Assembly (NCBI GenBank): GCA_002342365.1
Contig: DDPV01000044.1
Coordinates: forward strand, 87,234-96,619
Length of the DNA: 9,386 nt
DNA from: Burkholderiales bacterium UBA2459
GTDB taxonomy: Bacteria > Pseudomonadota > Gammaproteobacteria > Burkholderiales > Burkholderiaceae_E
Direction of reading: 5' to 3'
How positions within the stretch are numbered: the first letter of the stretch is position 1; every line of letters starts with the position of its first letter. The translations under genes and the position numbers were made by a program. Below the pieces are notes generated by a model. That model saw only the letters and a program-made list of their open reading frames with translations. It was not told where the DNA came from and ran no database searches. Positions 1 through 6,616 of the stretch are shown piece after piece.

Positions 1-91
1 GTGAAATGCCTGAACAGCCTAAGTGTCTGAAGGCCCTGCGCTCCCCCGTCTAACCCATTAACCTTTTTCCATTTGGAAGCACCACAAAGCC
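1..91. other. Upstream non-coding stretch or tail of an unidentified gene
   Basis: No gene can be supported here. Two short open frames run in from the left edge on the plus strand and stop at 28-30 (TGA) and 51-53 (TAA). Either could be the end of a gene outside the window, but too few codons remain to identify one. A T-rich patch at 64-74 and a small inverted repeat (TTCC at 67-70, GGAA at 75-78) precede dksA. I see no convincing promoter. The nearest Shine-Dalgarno-like match, GGAAG at 75-79, is 12 bases from the dksA start, which is rather far. Confidence 0.4.
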
Positions 92-589
92 ATGGCTACG
101 AAGACCTCTAGCACCAAGTCCGCAGCAGCGCAAGGTGAATCCGCCAGCAAATCGGCCGCAAGAGCCGCAAAGCCGCCTTCGACGGTTAGCAGCGAAGCTG
201 AATTGTTGTCGATGTCAGACGATGACTACATGAACGCTGCGCAATTGGCCTTTTTCAAGCAGCGGCTGCAAAACGTTGAACGCGAGCTTTTACAAAACGC
301 CGGTGAAACCACCGAACACCTGCGTGAAACCGTCATCGTTCCCGATCCGGCCGATCGCGCTACCATCGAAGAAGAGCATGCGCTTGAGCTGCGCACCCGG
401 GATCGTGAGCGCAAGCTCTTGAAAAAGGTCCAACAAGCCATCAACCGTATCGACGCGGGCGAGTATGGATGGTGCGAGGAAACCGGTGAGCCCATCGGCT
501 TGCAGCGGCTGCTGGCCCGCCCGACGGCAACGCTTTCACTGGAGGCCCAGCAAAGGCGTGAGCTCAGGCAAAAGCTTTATGGGGACTGA
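92..589 (+). CDS. dksA: RNA polymerase-binding transcription factor DksA (cysteine-poor zinc finger)
   Basis: DksA binds the secondary channel of RNA polymerase and, with ppGpp, adjusts transcription of rRNA and amino-acid genes in the stringent response. The 165-residue product has a low-complexity Ser/Ala/Lys N-terminus (about 1-36), a helical coiled-coil region, the coiled-coil tip D85-x-x-D88-x-A90 (DPADRA) that matches E. coli D71/D74/A76, and a C-terminal zinc-finger fold from about 125. The four zinc-ligand positions are C128, T131, S149 and A152, so only one cysteine is left although the spacing (3, 18, 3) is kept. Such forms, for example Pseudomonas DksA2, can work without zinc, and I recall this pattern as usual in Burkholderiales. 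The protein is longer than E. coli DksA (151 residues) because of the N-terminal tail. Its last 11 bases overlap hslV, which suggests co-translation. Confidence 0.96.
   Translation: MATKTSSTKSAAAQGESASKSAARAAKPPSTVSSEAELLSMSDDDYMNAAQLAFFKQRLQNVERELLQNAGETTEHLRETVIVPDPADRATIEEEHALELRTRDRERKLLKKVQQAINRIDAGEYGWCEETGEPIGLQRLLARPTATLSLEAQQRRELRQKLYGD
418..443 (+). promoter_or_regulatory. Possible sigma32-type heat-shock promoter inside dksA, ahead of hslV
   Basis: CTTGAAA at 418-424 is a perfect match to the heat-shock sigma factor -35 element. Eleven bases later, 436-443 reads AGCCATCA, which keeps only the CCAT core of the -10 consensus CCCCATNT. It lies about 135 bases upstream of the hslV start. 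hslVU is a classical sigma32 operon in proteobacteria, so an internal promoter is plausible. However, the same bases encode the conserved Leu-Lys-Lys stretch of DksA, so the match may be chance. Confidence 0.22.
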
Positions 590-1121
590 GTCCTATCACG
601 GTACAACCATTCTGAGTGCCCGCCGCGGCAGCAGCGTGGCGCTCGGAGGCGACGGCCAGGTCACCCTCGGTGCGGTTGTGGTCAAGGCCTCGGCACGCAA
701 AGTACGGCGCTTGCATCATGGCAAAGTTCTTGCCGGATTTGCCGGTGGCACTGCCGATGCATTCACCCTTTTTGAGCGCTTTGAAGGCAAGTTGGAAAAG
801 CATTCGGGCTTGTTGTTGCGTGCAGCCGTGGAACTGGCGAAAGACTGGCGAACCGACCGAGGCCTGCGCCGACTCGAGGCGATGCTCGCTGTGGCCGATC
901 AGGAGCACTCACTGATCATTACCGGTCAGGGCGATGTTCTCGAACCGGAAGATGGGCTGCTTGCAATCGGCTCTGGCGGCGCCTACGCCCAGGCAGCAGC
1001 CAAGGCCATGCTCAACCATACCGATTTGGCTCCCGAAGCGATGGTTCGGGAGGCGCTGCGCATCGCTTCGTCGATTTGTATTTACACCAACGATAATCTT
1101 GTCATCGAAAGCCTGCCATGA
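579..1121 (+). CDS. hslV: ATP-dependent protease subunit HslV (ClpQ), N-terminal threonine peptidase
   Basis: HslV forms the double hexameric proteolytic chamber of the HslUV (ClpYQ) protease, which degrades misfolded and short-lived regulators in the cytoplasm. The 180-residue product has the proteasome beta-type fold. The catalytic threonine lies in GTTILSARR and is T9, so eight residues (ending H7-G8) must be removed to expose it. Conserved blocks include GDGQVTLG, KVRRL, AGFAGGTADAFTLFE, ELAKDWRTDR, LIITGQGDV, AIGSGGAYAQAAA and the C-terminal CIYTN. The frame stays open upstream to 465, but ATG 579 is chosen because homology begins there and the upstream part merely overlaps dksA. The start lies inside dksA (11-base overlap) and the stop overlaps the hslU start, so translation is probably coupled across all three genes. 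Confidence 0.97.
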   Translation: MGTESYHGTTILSARRGSSVALGGDGQVTLGAVVVKASARKVRRLHHGKVLAGFAGGTADAFTLFERFEGKLEKHSGLLLRAAVELAKDWRTDRGLRRLEAMLAVADQEHSLIITGQGDVLEPEDGLLAIGSGGAYAQAAAKAMLNHTDLAPEAMVREALRIASSICIYTNDNLVIESLP

Positions 1122-2482
1122 TGACGCCGCGAGAGATTGTCTCTGAACTCGACAAGCATGTGGTCGGTCAGCAGGCTGCCAAAAAGGCGGTTGCCGTTGC
1201 CTTGCGCAATCGCTGGCGTCGGGCTCAGGTTGCTGAGCCTTTGCGTCAGGAAATCGTTCCACGCAACATTTTGATGATCGGCCCCACCGGTGTGGGAAAA
1301 ACAGAAATCGCAAGACGGCTCGCAAAATTGGTCCATGCGCCCTTCATCAAGGTTGAAGCGACCAAGTTCACCGAAGTGGGTTATGTGGGCCGCGATGTTG
1401 ACACCATCATCCGCGATCTGCTCGAAATAGCAATCAAACAATGCCGCGATATCGCCAAGCGAAAACTTGAGCAGCAAGCGCTTGATGCTGCAGAGGATCG
1501 CATTCTCGATATCTTGCTGCCACCGGCGCGGCCGACCGGATTTGCCGGGAGCGCCGGCCATCAGGAAGGGTCTGACGCAATGCAATCTTCCACACGGCAG
1601 AAGTTTCGCAAAAAACTGCGTGAGGGCGAACTTCATGATCGCGAGATTGAGGTGGAGTTGAACCAGCCTGCGCCAACGCTCGACATGTTGGGTCCGGCCG
1701 GCATGGAAGCGGTCACCCAGCAGTTACAACAACTGTTTTCGCAAATGCCCGGTCGAAAGAAGTCTAGGCGGATGCTGGTGGGTGAGGCGATGAAGCTTCT
1801 GGCTGATGAAGAGGCTGTCAAACTGGTCAACGAAGACGATATCCGCAGCGAAGCGCTCGAACGGGTCGAGCAACAGGGCATTGTGTTTATTGATGAAATC
1901 GATAAGATCGCCACCCGTTCGGAATTGCACGGTGCCGATGTGTCGCGGCAGGGCGTTCAAAGGGATTTGTTGCCTTTGGTCGAAGGCACCACGGTCAATA
2001 CCAAGTACGGTGCGGTCAAAACCGACCATATTCTGTTCATAGCCTCCGGTGCTTTTCATTTGTCGAAACCCAGCGATCTGATTCCTGAGTTTCAAGGGCG
2101 TTTCCCGATTCGGGTCGAGCTGCAAGCGCTGACGGTGGAAGATTTTGAGCGGATTTTGGAGTCCACCGACGCAAGCCTGTTGCGGCAGTACGAAGCCTTG
2201 ATGGCCGCAGAGGGCTTAAGCCTGCGTTTTCAGCCGCAAGCGGTCAGGCGTCTGGCCGAACTCGCTCATCAGGTGAATGAGCGCACCGAGAATATTGGCG
2301 CCCGACGTTTGCACACGGTGATGGAAAAGTTGCTCGAGGAGATCGGCTTTGACGCAAGCGCAGTGGCTGGCGCAAAACGCGAGGAAAACGGCAGGCTCAG
2401 CATCCTGATTGATGCGGCCTTTGTCGATGAGCGGCTTGCCGAGGCGGCATCGCGTGAAGATCTCGCCCGCTATATTCTTTAA
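1118..2482 (+). CDS. hslU: ATP-dependent protease ATPase subunit HslU (ClpY)
   Basis: HslU is the AAA+ unfoldase that feeds substrates into HslV. The 454-residue product has Walker A GPTGVGKT at 55-62, the GYVG pore loop at 88-91, a variable I-domain at about 108-240 containing FRKKLREG, Walker B IVFIDEID at 255-262, the sensor/arginine-finger region with DLIPEFQGRFPIRVEL, sensor 2 GARR at 394-397, and the C-terminal tail ending RYIL that docks into HslV. It is about 10 residues longer than the E. coli protein (443), mostly from the I-domain and a small insertion near 415-426. The ATG at 1118 overlaps the hslV TGA (ATGA); a second ATG follows directly at 1121 and could serve equally. The gene ends 26 bases before argB. 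Confidence 0.98.
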   Translation: MMTPREIVSELDKHVVGQQAAKKAVAVALRNRWRRAQVAEPLRQEIVPRNILMIGPTGVGKTEIARRLAKLVHAPFIKVEATKFTEVGYVGRDVDTIIRDLLEIAIKQCRDIAKRKLEQQALDAAEDRILDILLPPARPTGFAGSAGHQEGSDAMQSSTRQKFRKKLREGELHDREIEVELNQPAPTLDMLGPAGMEAVTQQLQQLFSQMPGRKKSRRMLVGEAMKLLADEEAVKLVNEDDIRSEALERVEQQGIVFIDEIDKIATRSELHGADVSRQGVQRDLLPLVEGTTVNTKYGAVKTDHILFIASGAFHLSKPSDLIPEFQGRFPIRVELQALTVEDFERILESTDASLLRQYEALMAAEGLSLRFQPQAVRRLAELAHQVNERTENIGARRLHTVMEKLLEEIGFDASAVAGAKREENGRLSILIDAAFVDERLAEAASREDLARYIL

Positions 2483-2508
2483 AGCGCTATGAAGGAGCTG
2501 TTGTCAAC

Positions 2509-3393
2509 ATGACTCAGGTACCGAGCCCTGCCCTGAAGGCTTCGATTCTGGCTGAGGCGATGCCCTACATCCGGCGTTTTCATTCGCGCATGGTGGTGGT
2601 GAAGTACGGCGGCAACGCGATGACCGAGGAGGCCTTGAAGCGTTCATTTGCTGCCGATGTGGTCTTGCTCAAACTGGTGGGTATTCACCCCGTGGTCATC
2701 CATGGCGGCGGCCCTCAGATCGAGCAATTGCTCAGCCGGGTCGGGAAAAAAGGCGAATTTGTGCAGGGCATGCGGGTGACCGATGCTGAGACCATGGACA
2801 TTGTCGAGATGGTGTTAGCCGGTCAGGTCAATAAGGAGATCGTTGAATTGATCAACACCGCGGGCGGCCGGGCGGTTGGTCTGACCGGTCAGGACGGTGG
2901 TCTCATCCGCGCGCGAAAGCTGCTGATGACAACCCCTGGCAACCCGGATGAAACCCTTGACATCGGTCAGGTAGGGGAAATTCAGACCATCGATCCCGCT
3001 GTGATTCTTACCCTCTCGCAGCAGGGTTTTATTCCGGTGATTGCACCGATTGCATCGGGTGAGGCCGGTGAAACCTACAACATCAACGCCGACGTGGTCG
3101 CCGGTAAAGTTGCCGAGGTCTTGCGGGCCGAAAAGCTCGTCTTGATGACCAATACCGCCGGGGTGCTTGACCGCGACGGCAATTTGCTCACAGGCCTGAC
3201 CGCCAAGCGGGTCGATGAACTTTTTGCTGATGGCACGATCTCAGGGGGTATGCTGCCCAAGATCGCATCAGCGCTTGACGCAGCCAAAGCCGGTGTAAAC
3301 GCGGTACACATCATTGATGGTCGGGTTGATCATGCCTTGTTGCTGGAAATCATGACCGACAGCGGCGTCGGCACGATGATCCGTTCGCACTGA
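2509..3393 (+). CDS. argB: Acetylglutamate kinase
   Basis: ArgB phosphorylates N-acetyl-L-glutamate with ATP, the second step of the acetylated arginine pathway in the cytoplasm. The 294-residue protein belongs to the amino acid kinase family. Visible motifs are VVVKYGGNAM with K32, HGGGPQ at 65-70, the substrate arginine in GMRVTD (R89), YNINAD at 190-195, and SGGMLPKI with K251. The extra N-terminal helix (about residues 6-25) before the kinase core is typical of hexameric, arginine-inhibited enzymes, so feedback inhibition by arginine is likely but inferred. A clear Shine-Dalgarno sequence GAAGGAG lies at 2491-2497, 11 bases before the ATG. Only 26 bases separate it from hslU, so readthrough is possible, and a HAD phosphatase follows after 13 bases. 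Confidence 0.97.
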   Translation: MTQVPSPALKASILAEAMPYIRRFHSRMVVVKYGGNAMTEEALKRSFAADVVLLKLVGIHPVVIHGGGPQIEQLLSRVGKKGEFVQGMRVTDAETMDIVEMVLAGQVNKEIVELINTAGGRAVGLTGQDGGLIRARKLLMTTPGNPDETLDIGQVGEIQTIDPAVILTLSQQGFIPVIAPIASGEAGETYNINADVVAGKVAEVLRAEKLVLMTNTAGVLDRDGNLLTGLTAKRVDELFADGTISGGMLPKIASALDAAKAGVNAVHIIDGRVDHALLLEIMTDSGVGTMIRSH

Positions 3394-3406
3394 GACCCGG
3401 CCTTTC

Positions 3407-4138
3407 ATGCTCCCGACGATCACAAGGCGCAGGGCCTTGTCGCGGCTTCAGTGCCGGCGGGGACCGGTCTGGCTGCTCGATCTTGACAACACACTGCATG
3501 ACGCCGGCACCCACATCATGCCCCGGGTTAACCAGGCCATGACGCAATGGGTGGCCGAGCACCTGGCCATCGATGAGCTGGAGGCTTCGCGTTTGCGGGT
3601 AGCCTACTGGCGACGTTACGGTGCAACGCTGCTTGGCATGATCAAGCACCACCGGATCAACCCTTACGCCTTTTTGATCGACACGCATCCGCTTGCAGAA
3701 TTGCTCGATACGGTGCGGCCGCAACGGGCATTGCAAGAAAGTTTGCGGCGCTTGAAAGGATCAAAACTGATTCTTACCAACGCGCCTCGGCACTATGCGC
3801 ACGCGGTGTTGCAGCATGCCGGATTGCACGCCTGGGTTGAGCAAGTCGTCTGCATCGAGGACATGCGCTTTGCTGGAGCTTTTCGACCTAAACCCTCGGT
3901 GGCGATGCTCAAGATGTTGTGCGCTAGGCTCGGCGTGTCTCCGAAGCAGTGCAGACTTGTTGAAGACAGCGTTGAAAACCTGCGCGCCGCCCGACGCCTT
4001 GGGATGCAAACCGTGCTGGTTTTGGAACACGGCTGGCGGGCCCGCCCTCGTCAAGCGCACGCGGGCCCTGCGCGTGTGGTGATGCGACAGTTGCATGCCG
4101 CAAGGCACTTGCTGAGGATTCCTTCAGGCTCTTCTTAA
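3407..4138 (+). CDS. HAD-superfamily hydrolase, probable pyrimidine 5'-nucleotidase
   Basis: This 243-residue protein has all four haloacid dehalogenase motifs: motif I LDLDNTL with nucleophile D25 and acid/base D27, motif II LILTNAP with T124, motif III lysine K162 in FRPKPS, and motif IV VEDSVENL with acidic E186/D187. The cap inserted between motifs I and II is helical and contains YWRRYGATLLG, a signature I associate with the pyrimidine 5'-nucleotidase (SDT1/PhoI-like) subgroup often found beside argB in Burkholderiales. It would dephosphorylate small phosphate esters, perhaps UMP or CMP, but the sequence does not settle the substrate. The last 35 residues are rich in Arg and His and look poorly conserved. 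The start is 13 bases after argB, without a strong ribosome-binding site, suggesting coupled expression. The gene converges on the MoeB-like gene. Confidence 0.85.
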   Translation: MLPTITRRRALSRLQCRRGPVWLLDLDNTLHDAGTHIMPRVNQAMTQWVAEHLAIDELEASRLRVAYWRRYGATLLGMIKHHRINPYAFLIDTHPLAELLDTVRPQRALQESLRRLKGSKLILTNAPRHYAHAVLQHAGLHAWVEQVVCIEDMRFAGAFRPKPSVAMLKMLCARLGVSPKQCRLVEDSVENLRAARRLGMQTVLVLEHGWRARPRQAHAGPARVVMRQLHAARHLLRIPSGSS

Positions 4139-4160
4139 GGCTCGCCAAGCCTTTCCTCAT
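4137..4160 (+). terminator. Weak terminator-like hairpin at the end of the HAD gene
   Basis: AAGGCT at 4137-4142 pairs with AGCCTT at 4148-4153 across the loop CGCCA, giving a six-base-pair stem that overlaps the HAD stop codon. It is followed by a modest pyrimidine/T-rich tail (TCCTCATTT). The stem is short and the T-run broken, so this is at best a weak intrinsic terminator for the plus-strand operon. The whole 53-base convergent gap (4139-4191) holds nothing better for either strand. Confidence 0.3.
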
Positions 4161-4191
4161 TTGACCCTGCCGCGCTGTCGCCTGGGTGCCG

Positions 4192-4935
4192 CTAAAGCTT
4201 GGAACAAACCGGGCAGTCCGGATCGCGTGCAATCCGCATGCTGCTGGTTTGCATGTTGCGACCGTCCACCAACAACAGTTCTTGCGCAAGGGGCTGCTGC
4301 AAGATCACGCGTATCGCCAGACCGGCCTGCATGCAGCCCACCATGCCTGTGAGTGGCGAAAAAACACCCATACTGGCGCAAGCCACTTCGACAGGCGCTG
4401 GATCCTGCGGAAACACGCAGTGGTAGCAAGCCCAGTCCGCTGTCGGGAGGTTCAAGACCATGCACTGTCCGTCCTGACCAATGGCTGCAGCGCTCACCAG
4501 CGCAACGCCCTGGCGCACGCAGGCTCGGTTGATGGCATGGCGTGTGGCAAAGTTATCGCTGCAGTCCAGCACCACATCCACGCGGCTGACAGCGTCGTCG
4601 AGCGCCCCGGCTTCGAGCTTTTGCTCAAGCAGCAGGTACTTGGGGTCTGGGTTAAGCGCTTGCAGATGTCGGCTGGCCGAGACGACCTTGGCCAGCCCGA
4701 CGCTTTGGCTCTGGTGGACGATTTGGCGTTGAAGATTGGTCAGATCGACACGGTCGCCGTCGGCAAGTATCAAGCTCCCTAGCCCCGCTGCGGCCAGATA
4801 GATCGCCGCGGGCGAGCCCAGGCCTCCGAGTCCGACGATTAAAACGCGGGCTTTGAGCAGCTTTTGCTGGCCTTCAACCCCAATGGAGTCAAGCAGCAGG
4901 TGCCGTGCGTAGCGCTGGAGTTGCGCGTCGTTCAA
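4192..4935 (-). CDS. moeB: MoeB/ThiF-family (HesA/MoeB/ThiF) adenylyltransferase
   Basis: E1-like enzymes of this family adenylate the C-terminal Gly-Gly of a small sulfur-carrier protein, MoaD for molybdopterin or ThiS for thiamine. From the TTG at 4935 the protein is 247 residues, matching E. coli MoeB (249). It shows LNDAQLQRYARH at the N-terminus, nucleotide-binding GLGGLG at 35-40, D61, NLQRQ at 67-71, K83, DCSDN at 124-128 with the adenylation aspartate D127, C186 where ThiF and MoeB carry a conserved cysteine, and two zinc-binding pairs, C170/C173 (CYHC) and C241/C244 (CPVC). No ATG or GTG exists in frame near the homologous start; the only alternative, TTG 5064, would overlap ctpA by 106 bases. 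No moaD, moaE or thiS is in the window, so the partner is unknown. It lies 23 bases downstream of ctpA. Confidence 0.88.
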   Translation of the reverse strand: MNDAQLQRYARHLLLDSIGVEGQQKLLKARVLIVGLGGLGSPAAIYLAAAGLGSLILADGDRVDLTNLQRQIVHQSQSVGLAKVVSASRHLQALNPDPKYLLLEQKLEAGALDDAVSRVDVVLDCSDNFATRHAINRACVRQGVALVSAAAIGQDGQCMVLNLPTADWACYHCVFPQDPAPVEVACASMGVFSPLTGMVGCMQAGLAIRVILQQPLAQELLLVDGRNMQTSSMRIARDPDCPVCSKL

Positions 4936-4958
4936 GGCTTGCCAGGACTCGGAAAGCC

Positions 4959-6521
4959 CTAGTCGACGGTCCGATCCGGGCGCGAAGCTGCTGCGGTCTG
5001 CGTGCTGACAGGCTTTGCCACCGGTCGCCCTTTCAAATGATTCAGGGCTTGTTGCAGCTGCCAATCCTCGCCGCTTCCAAAGACAACCGGTTTGCGGTTG
5101 CGCAAACGCTCGTTGATTTGCTCTGCGGTCAATGACTTTTGACGTTCGGTCTGGCTGGCCTCGTCGCCTGCTTTACGATCACGACCAGCCTGATCGCCTT
5201 GGTTTGCCGGATCGGCGCCCGGCTTGACCTGATCGCCCAGATGACCTTTGAGGTCGGCCTCACGCACGCGCAAATGACTTAAATCGCCGTCGGGATATTC
5301 GTCAACAAGAATGTCGGGGGTGATGCCCTTGGCCTGAATCGATCGGCCGCTCGGGGTGTAATAGCGCGCTGTGGTGAGCTTGATCGCCGTGGTTGATGAC
5401 AGCGGCAGGATGGTTTGCACCGAGCCTTTGCCGAAGGTTTGGGTTCCGAGAATCGTTGCCCGCTTATGGTCTTGCAACGCGCCTGCAACGATTTCCGAAG
5501 CCGAAGCCGATCCGGCGTTGACCAGCACCACCATCGGCACGGTTTTGTAAATCGCTGGCAGTTGACCAATCGGATCGTCACCCTGACGCGAATAGTCCTG
5601 CGGATCGGCGTTGTAGCGTCGACGCGCATCGGCGTTACGACCGTCGGTGCTTGTGACCAGTACTTTTGGAGGCAGGAAGGCCGCCGAGACGCCCAGCGCG
5701 CCTTGCAACAAGCCACCCGGGTCATTGCGCAAATCCAAGACCAGACCTTTGATTGGACCCTGGCTTGCTAGCTGGCTCAGGTGTTTGGCCAGCGACGGGA
5801 CGGTTTGCTCCTGAAACTGGGTGATCCGGGCGTAAGCGAAACCGGGTTCAACCATGGATGAGCGAACCGACTGTACCTTGATGACTGCGCGCTCAAGGGT
5901 GAAAACGCGAGGGGTAGGTTCGCCTTTGCGGCTCACGGTGATCGTCAGGCTGGTACCGGGCTTGCCGCGCATCAACTCAACAGCTTCGGTGGTGGATATG
6001 CCCTTGGCTGGACGGTCGCCGATCTTGACAATCAGATCTGCCGCCCGAATGCCAGCGCGCTCAGCCGGTGTGTCTTCAATCGGCGAGATCACCTTGATGA
6101 AGCCGTCTTCTACCCCGATTTCAATGCCAATGCCGCCAAACTGGCCGCTGGTGTTGAGCTGCATTTCCTTGAAGGCTTTGGCATCCAGGAAGGCAGAGTG
6201 TGGGTCAAGGCCAGATAGCATGCCGCTGATCGCTTCTTTGATCAGCTTTTTGTCTTCAACCGTTTCAACGTAATTGCCCTTGATCGCGCCAAAAACATCG
6301 GCAAACTGCCTTAACTCCTCAAGCGGAAGCGCTTGCAAAGGGCTGCGGCTGTCTTTTTGTGCAACCGCGGAAATTCCCAGACTGACCAAAACGCCTGCGA
6401 TTGCCCCGGCACAGACCAGTGCGACAGGGCGCATGCGGCGCGCCAAGCCAGGCGGCTGCGCCGATGCATCGCGCATCGGGCTTGGTGCGGCGCGCACCGG
6501 TTCATCGCGCATTTGATTCAT
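4959..6521 (-). CDS. ctpA: Carboxy-terminal processing peptidase, S41 family, with PDZ domain
   Basis: This is a periplasmic serine protease of the CtpA/Prc type, which trims or degrades envelope proteins from their C-termini. The 520-residue product has a 31-residue polar N-terminus, one hydrophobic segment at about 32-54 (after RRMR, ending AVA before Q55, so either a cleaved signal or an anchor), a PDZ domain at about 121-206, and the S41 core at about 226-406. The Ser-Lys dyad is S340 in GSASASEI and K365 in FGKG, 25 residues apart as in E. coli Prc and plant CtpA; E343 and Q369 are also kept. A charged low-complexity linker (about 425-465) precedes a conserved tail with DWQLQQAL. ATG 6521 is chosen over the in-frame ATG 6578 because a strong GGAGGT lies just upstream. 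It follows gpmA by 95 bases. Confidence 0.93.
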   Translation of the reverse strand: MNQMRDEPVRAAPSPMRDASAQPPGLARRMRPVALVCAGAIAGVLVSLGISAVAQKDSRSPLQALPLEELRQFADVFGAIKGNYVETVEDKKLIKEAISGMLSGLDPHSAFLDAKAFKEMQLNTSGQFGGIGIEIGVEDGFIKVISPIEDTPAERAGIRAADLIVKIGDRPAKGISTTEAVELMRGKPGTSLTITVSRKGEPTPRVFTLERAVIKVQSVRSSMVEPGFAYARITQFQEQTVPSLAKHLSQLASQGPIKGLVLDLRNDPGGLLQGALGVSAAFLPPKVLVTSTDGRNADARRRYNADPQDYSRQGDDPIGQLPAIYKTVPMVVLVNAGSASASEIVAGALQDHKRATILGTQTFGKGSVQTILPLSSTTAIKLTTARYYTPSGRSIQAKGITPDILVDEYPDGDLSHLRVREADLKGHLGDQVKPGADPANQGDQAGRDRKAGDEASQTERQKSLTAEQINERLRNRKPVVFGSGEDWQLQQALNHLKGRPVAKPVSTQTAAASRPDRTVD

Positions 6522-6606
6522 CGCAGCACCTCCAAGCGCATCGGGCTTTGTTCTCGGCGCCTGGCAGCTTTGCTTCATGCATCACCGGTTTGAGCGTCCG
6601 CTTCAT
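6502..6606 (-). CDS. Possible 34-residue leader ORF between gpmA and ctpA
   Basis: An ATG at 6606 begins a 34-codon frame (MKRTLKPVMHEAKLPG, later CAWRCC) that stops at 6502-6504, twenty bases inside ctpA and in another frame. It has a good Shine-Dalgarno sequence, AAGGA (minus strand of 6614-6618), seven bases before the ATG and overlapping the gpmA stop codon. Because the ctpA start lies within it, translation of this ORF could couple ctpA to gpmA. No recognisable domain is present. It may be a real leader peptide or an accident of a short intergenic stretch. Confidence 0.3.
   Translation of the reverse strand: MKRTLKPVMHEAKLPGAENKARCAWRCCDESNAR
6528..6533 (-). promoter_or_regulatory. Ribosome-binding site that fixes the ctpA start
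   Basis: On the minus strand the bases read GGAGGT, close to a perfect Shine-Dalgarno sequence, six bases before the ATG at 6521. The longer in-frame ATG at 6578 has no comparable site, so the 520-residue form is preferred to the 539-residue one. Confidence 0.7.
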
Positions 6607-6616
6607 GACTTTATCC

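Noticed and set aside
465..578. Longer hslV start at 465
   Set aside because: The extra 38 residues are an out-of-frame reading of dksA, and HslV homology begins at ATG 579.
1082..1636. A 184-codon open frame antisense to hslV/hslU
   Set aside because: It runs opposite a clearly conserved gene, has no recognisable domain or ribosome-binding site, and is expected in GC-rich DNA.
920..2975. Recurring CGGTCAGG octamer in hslV and argB
   Set aside because: It mostly arises from Gly-Gln codon pairs (GGT CAG) in coding sequence, with no regular spacing or intergenic copies, so it is not an uptake or repeat signal.
4186..4782. A 198-codon plus-strand open frame antisense to the MoeB-like gene
   Set aside because: The minus strand encodes an intact MoeB/ThiF protein with all motifs; the plus-strand product shows no family features.
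4936..5064. Longer start (TTG 5064) for the MoeB-like protein
   Set aside because: The extra 43 residues overlap the ctpA 3' end, are unlike any MoeB N-terminus, and would make the protein too long.
6522..6578. Longer ctpA start at ATG 6578
   Set aside because: No suitable ribosome-binding site; the ATG at 6521 has GGAGGT at ideal spacing.
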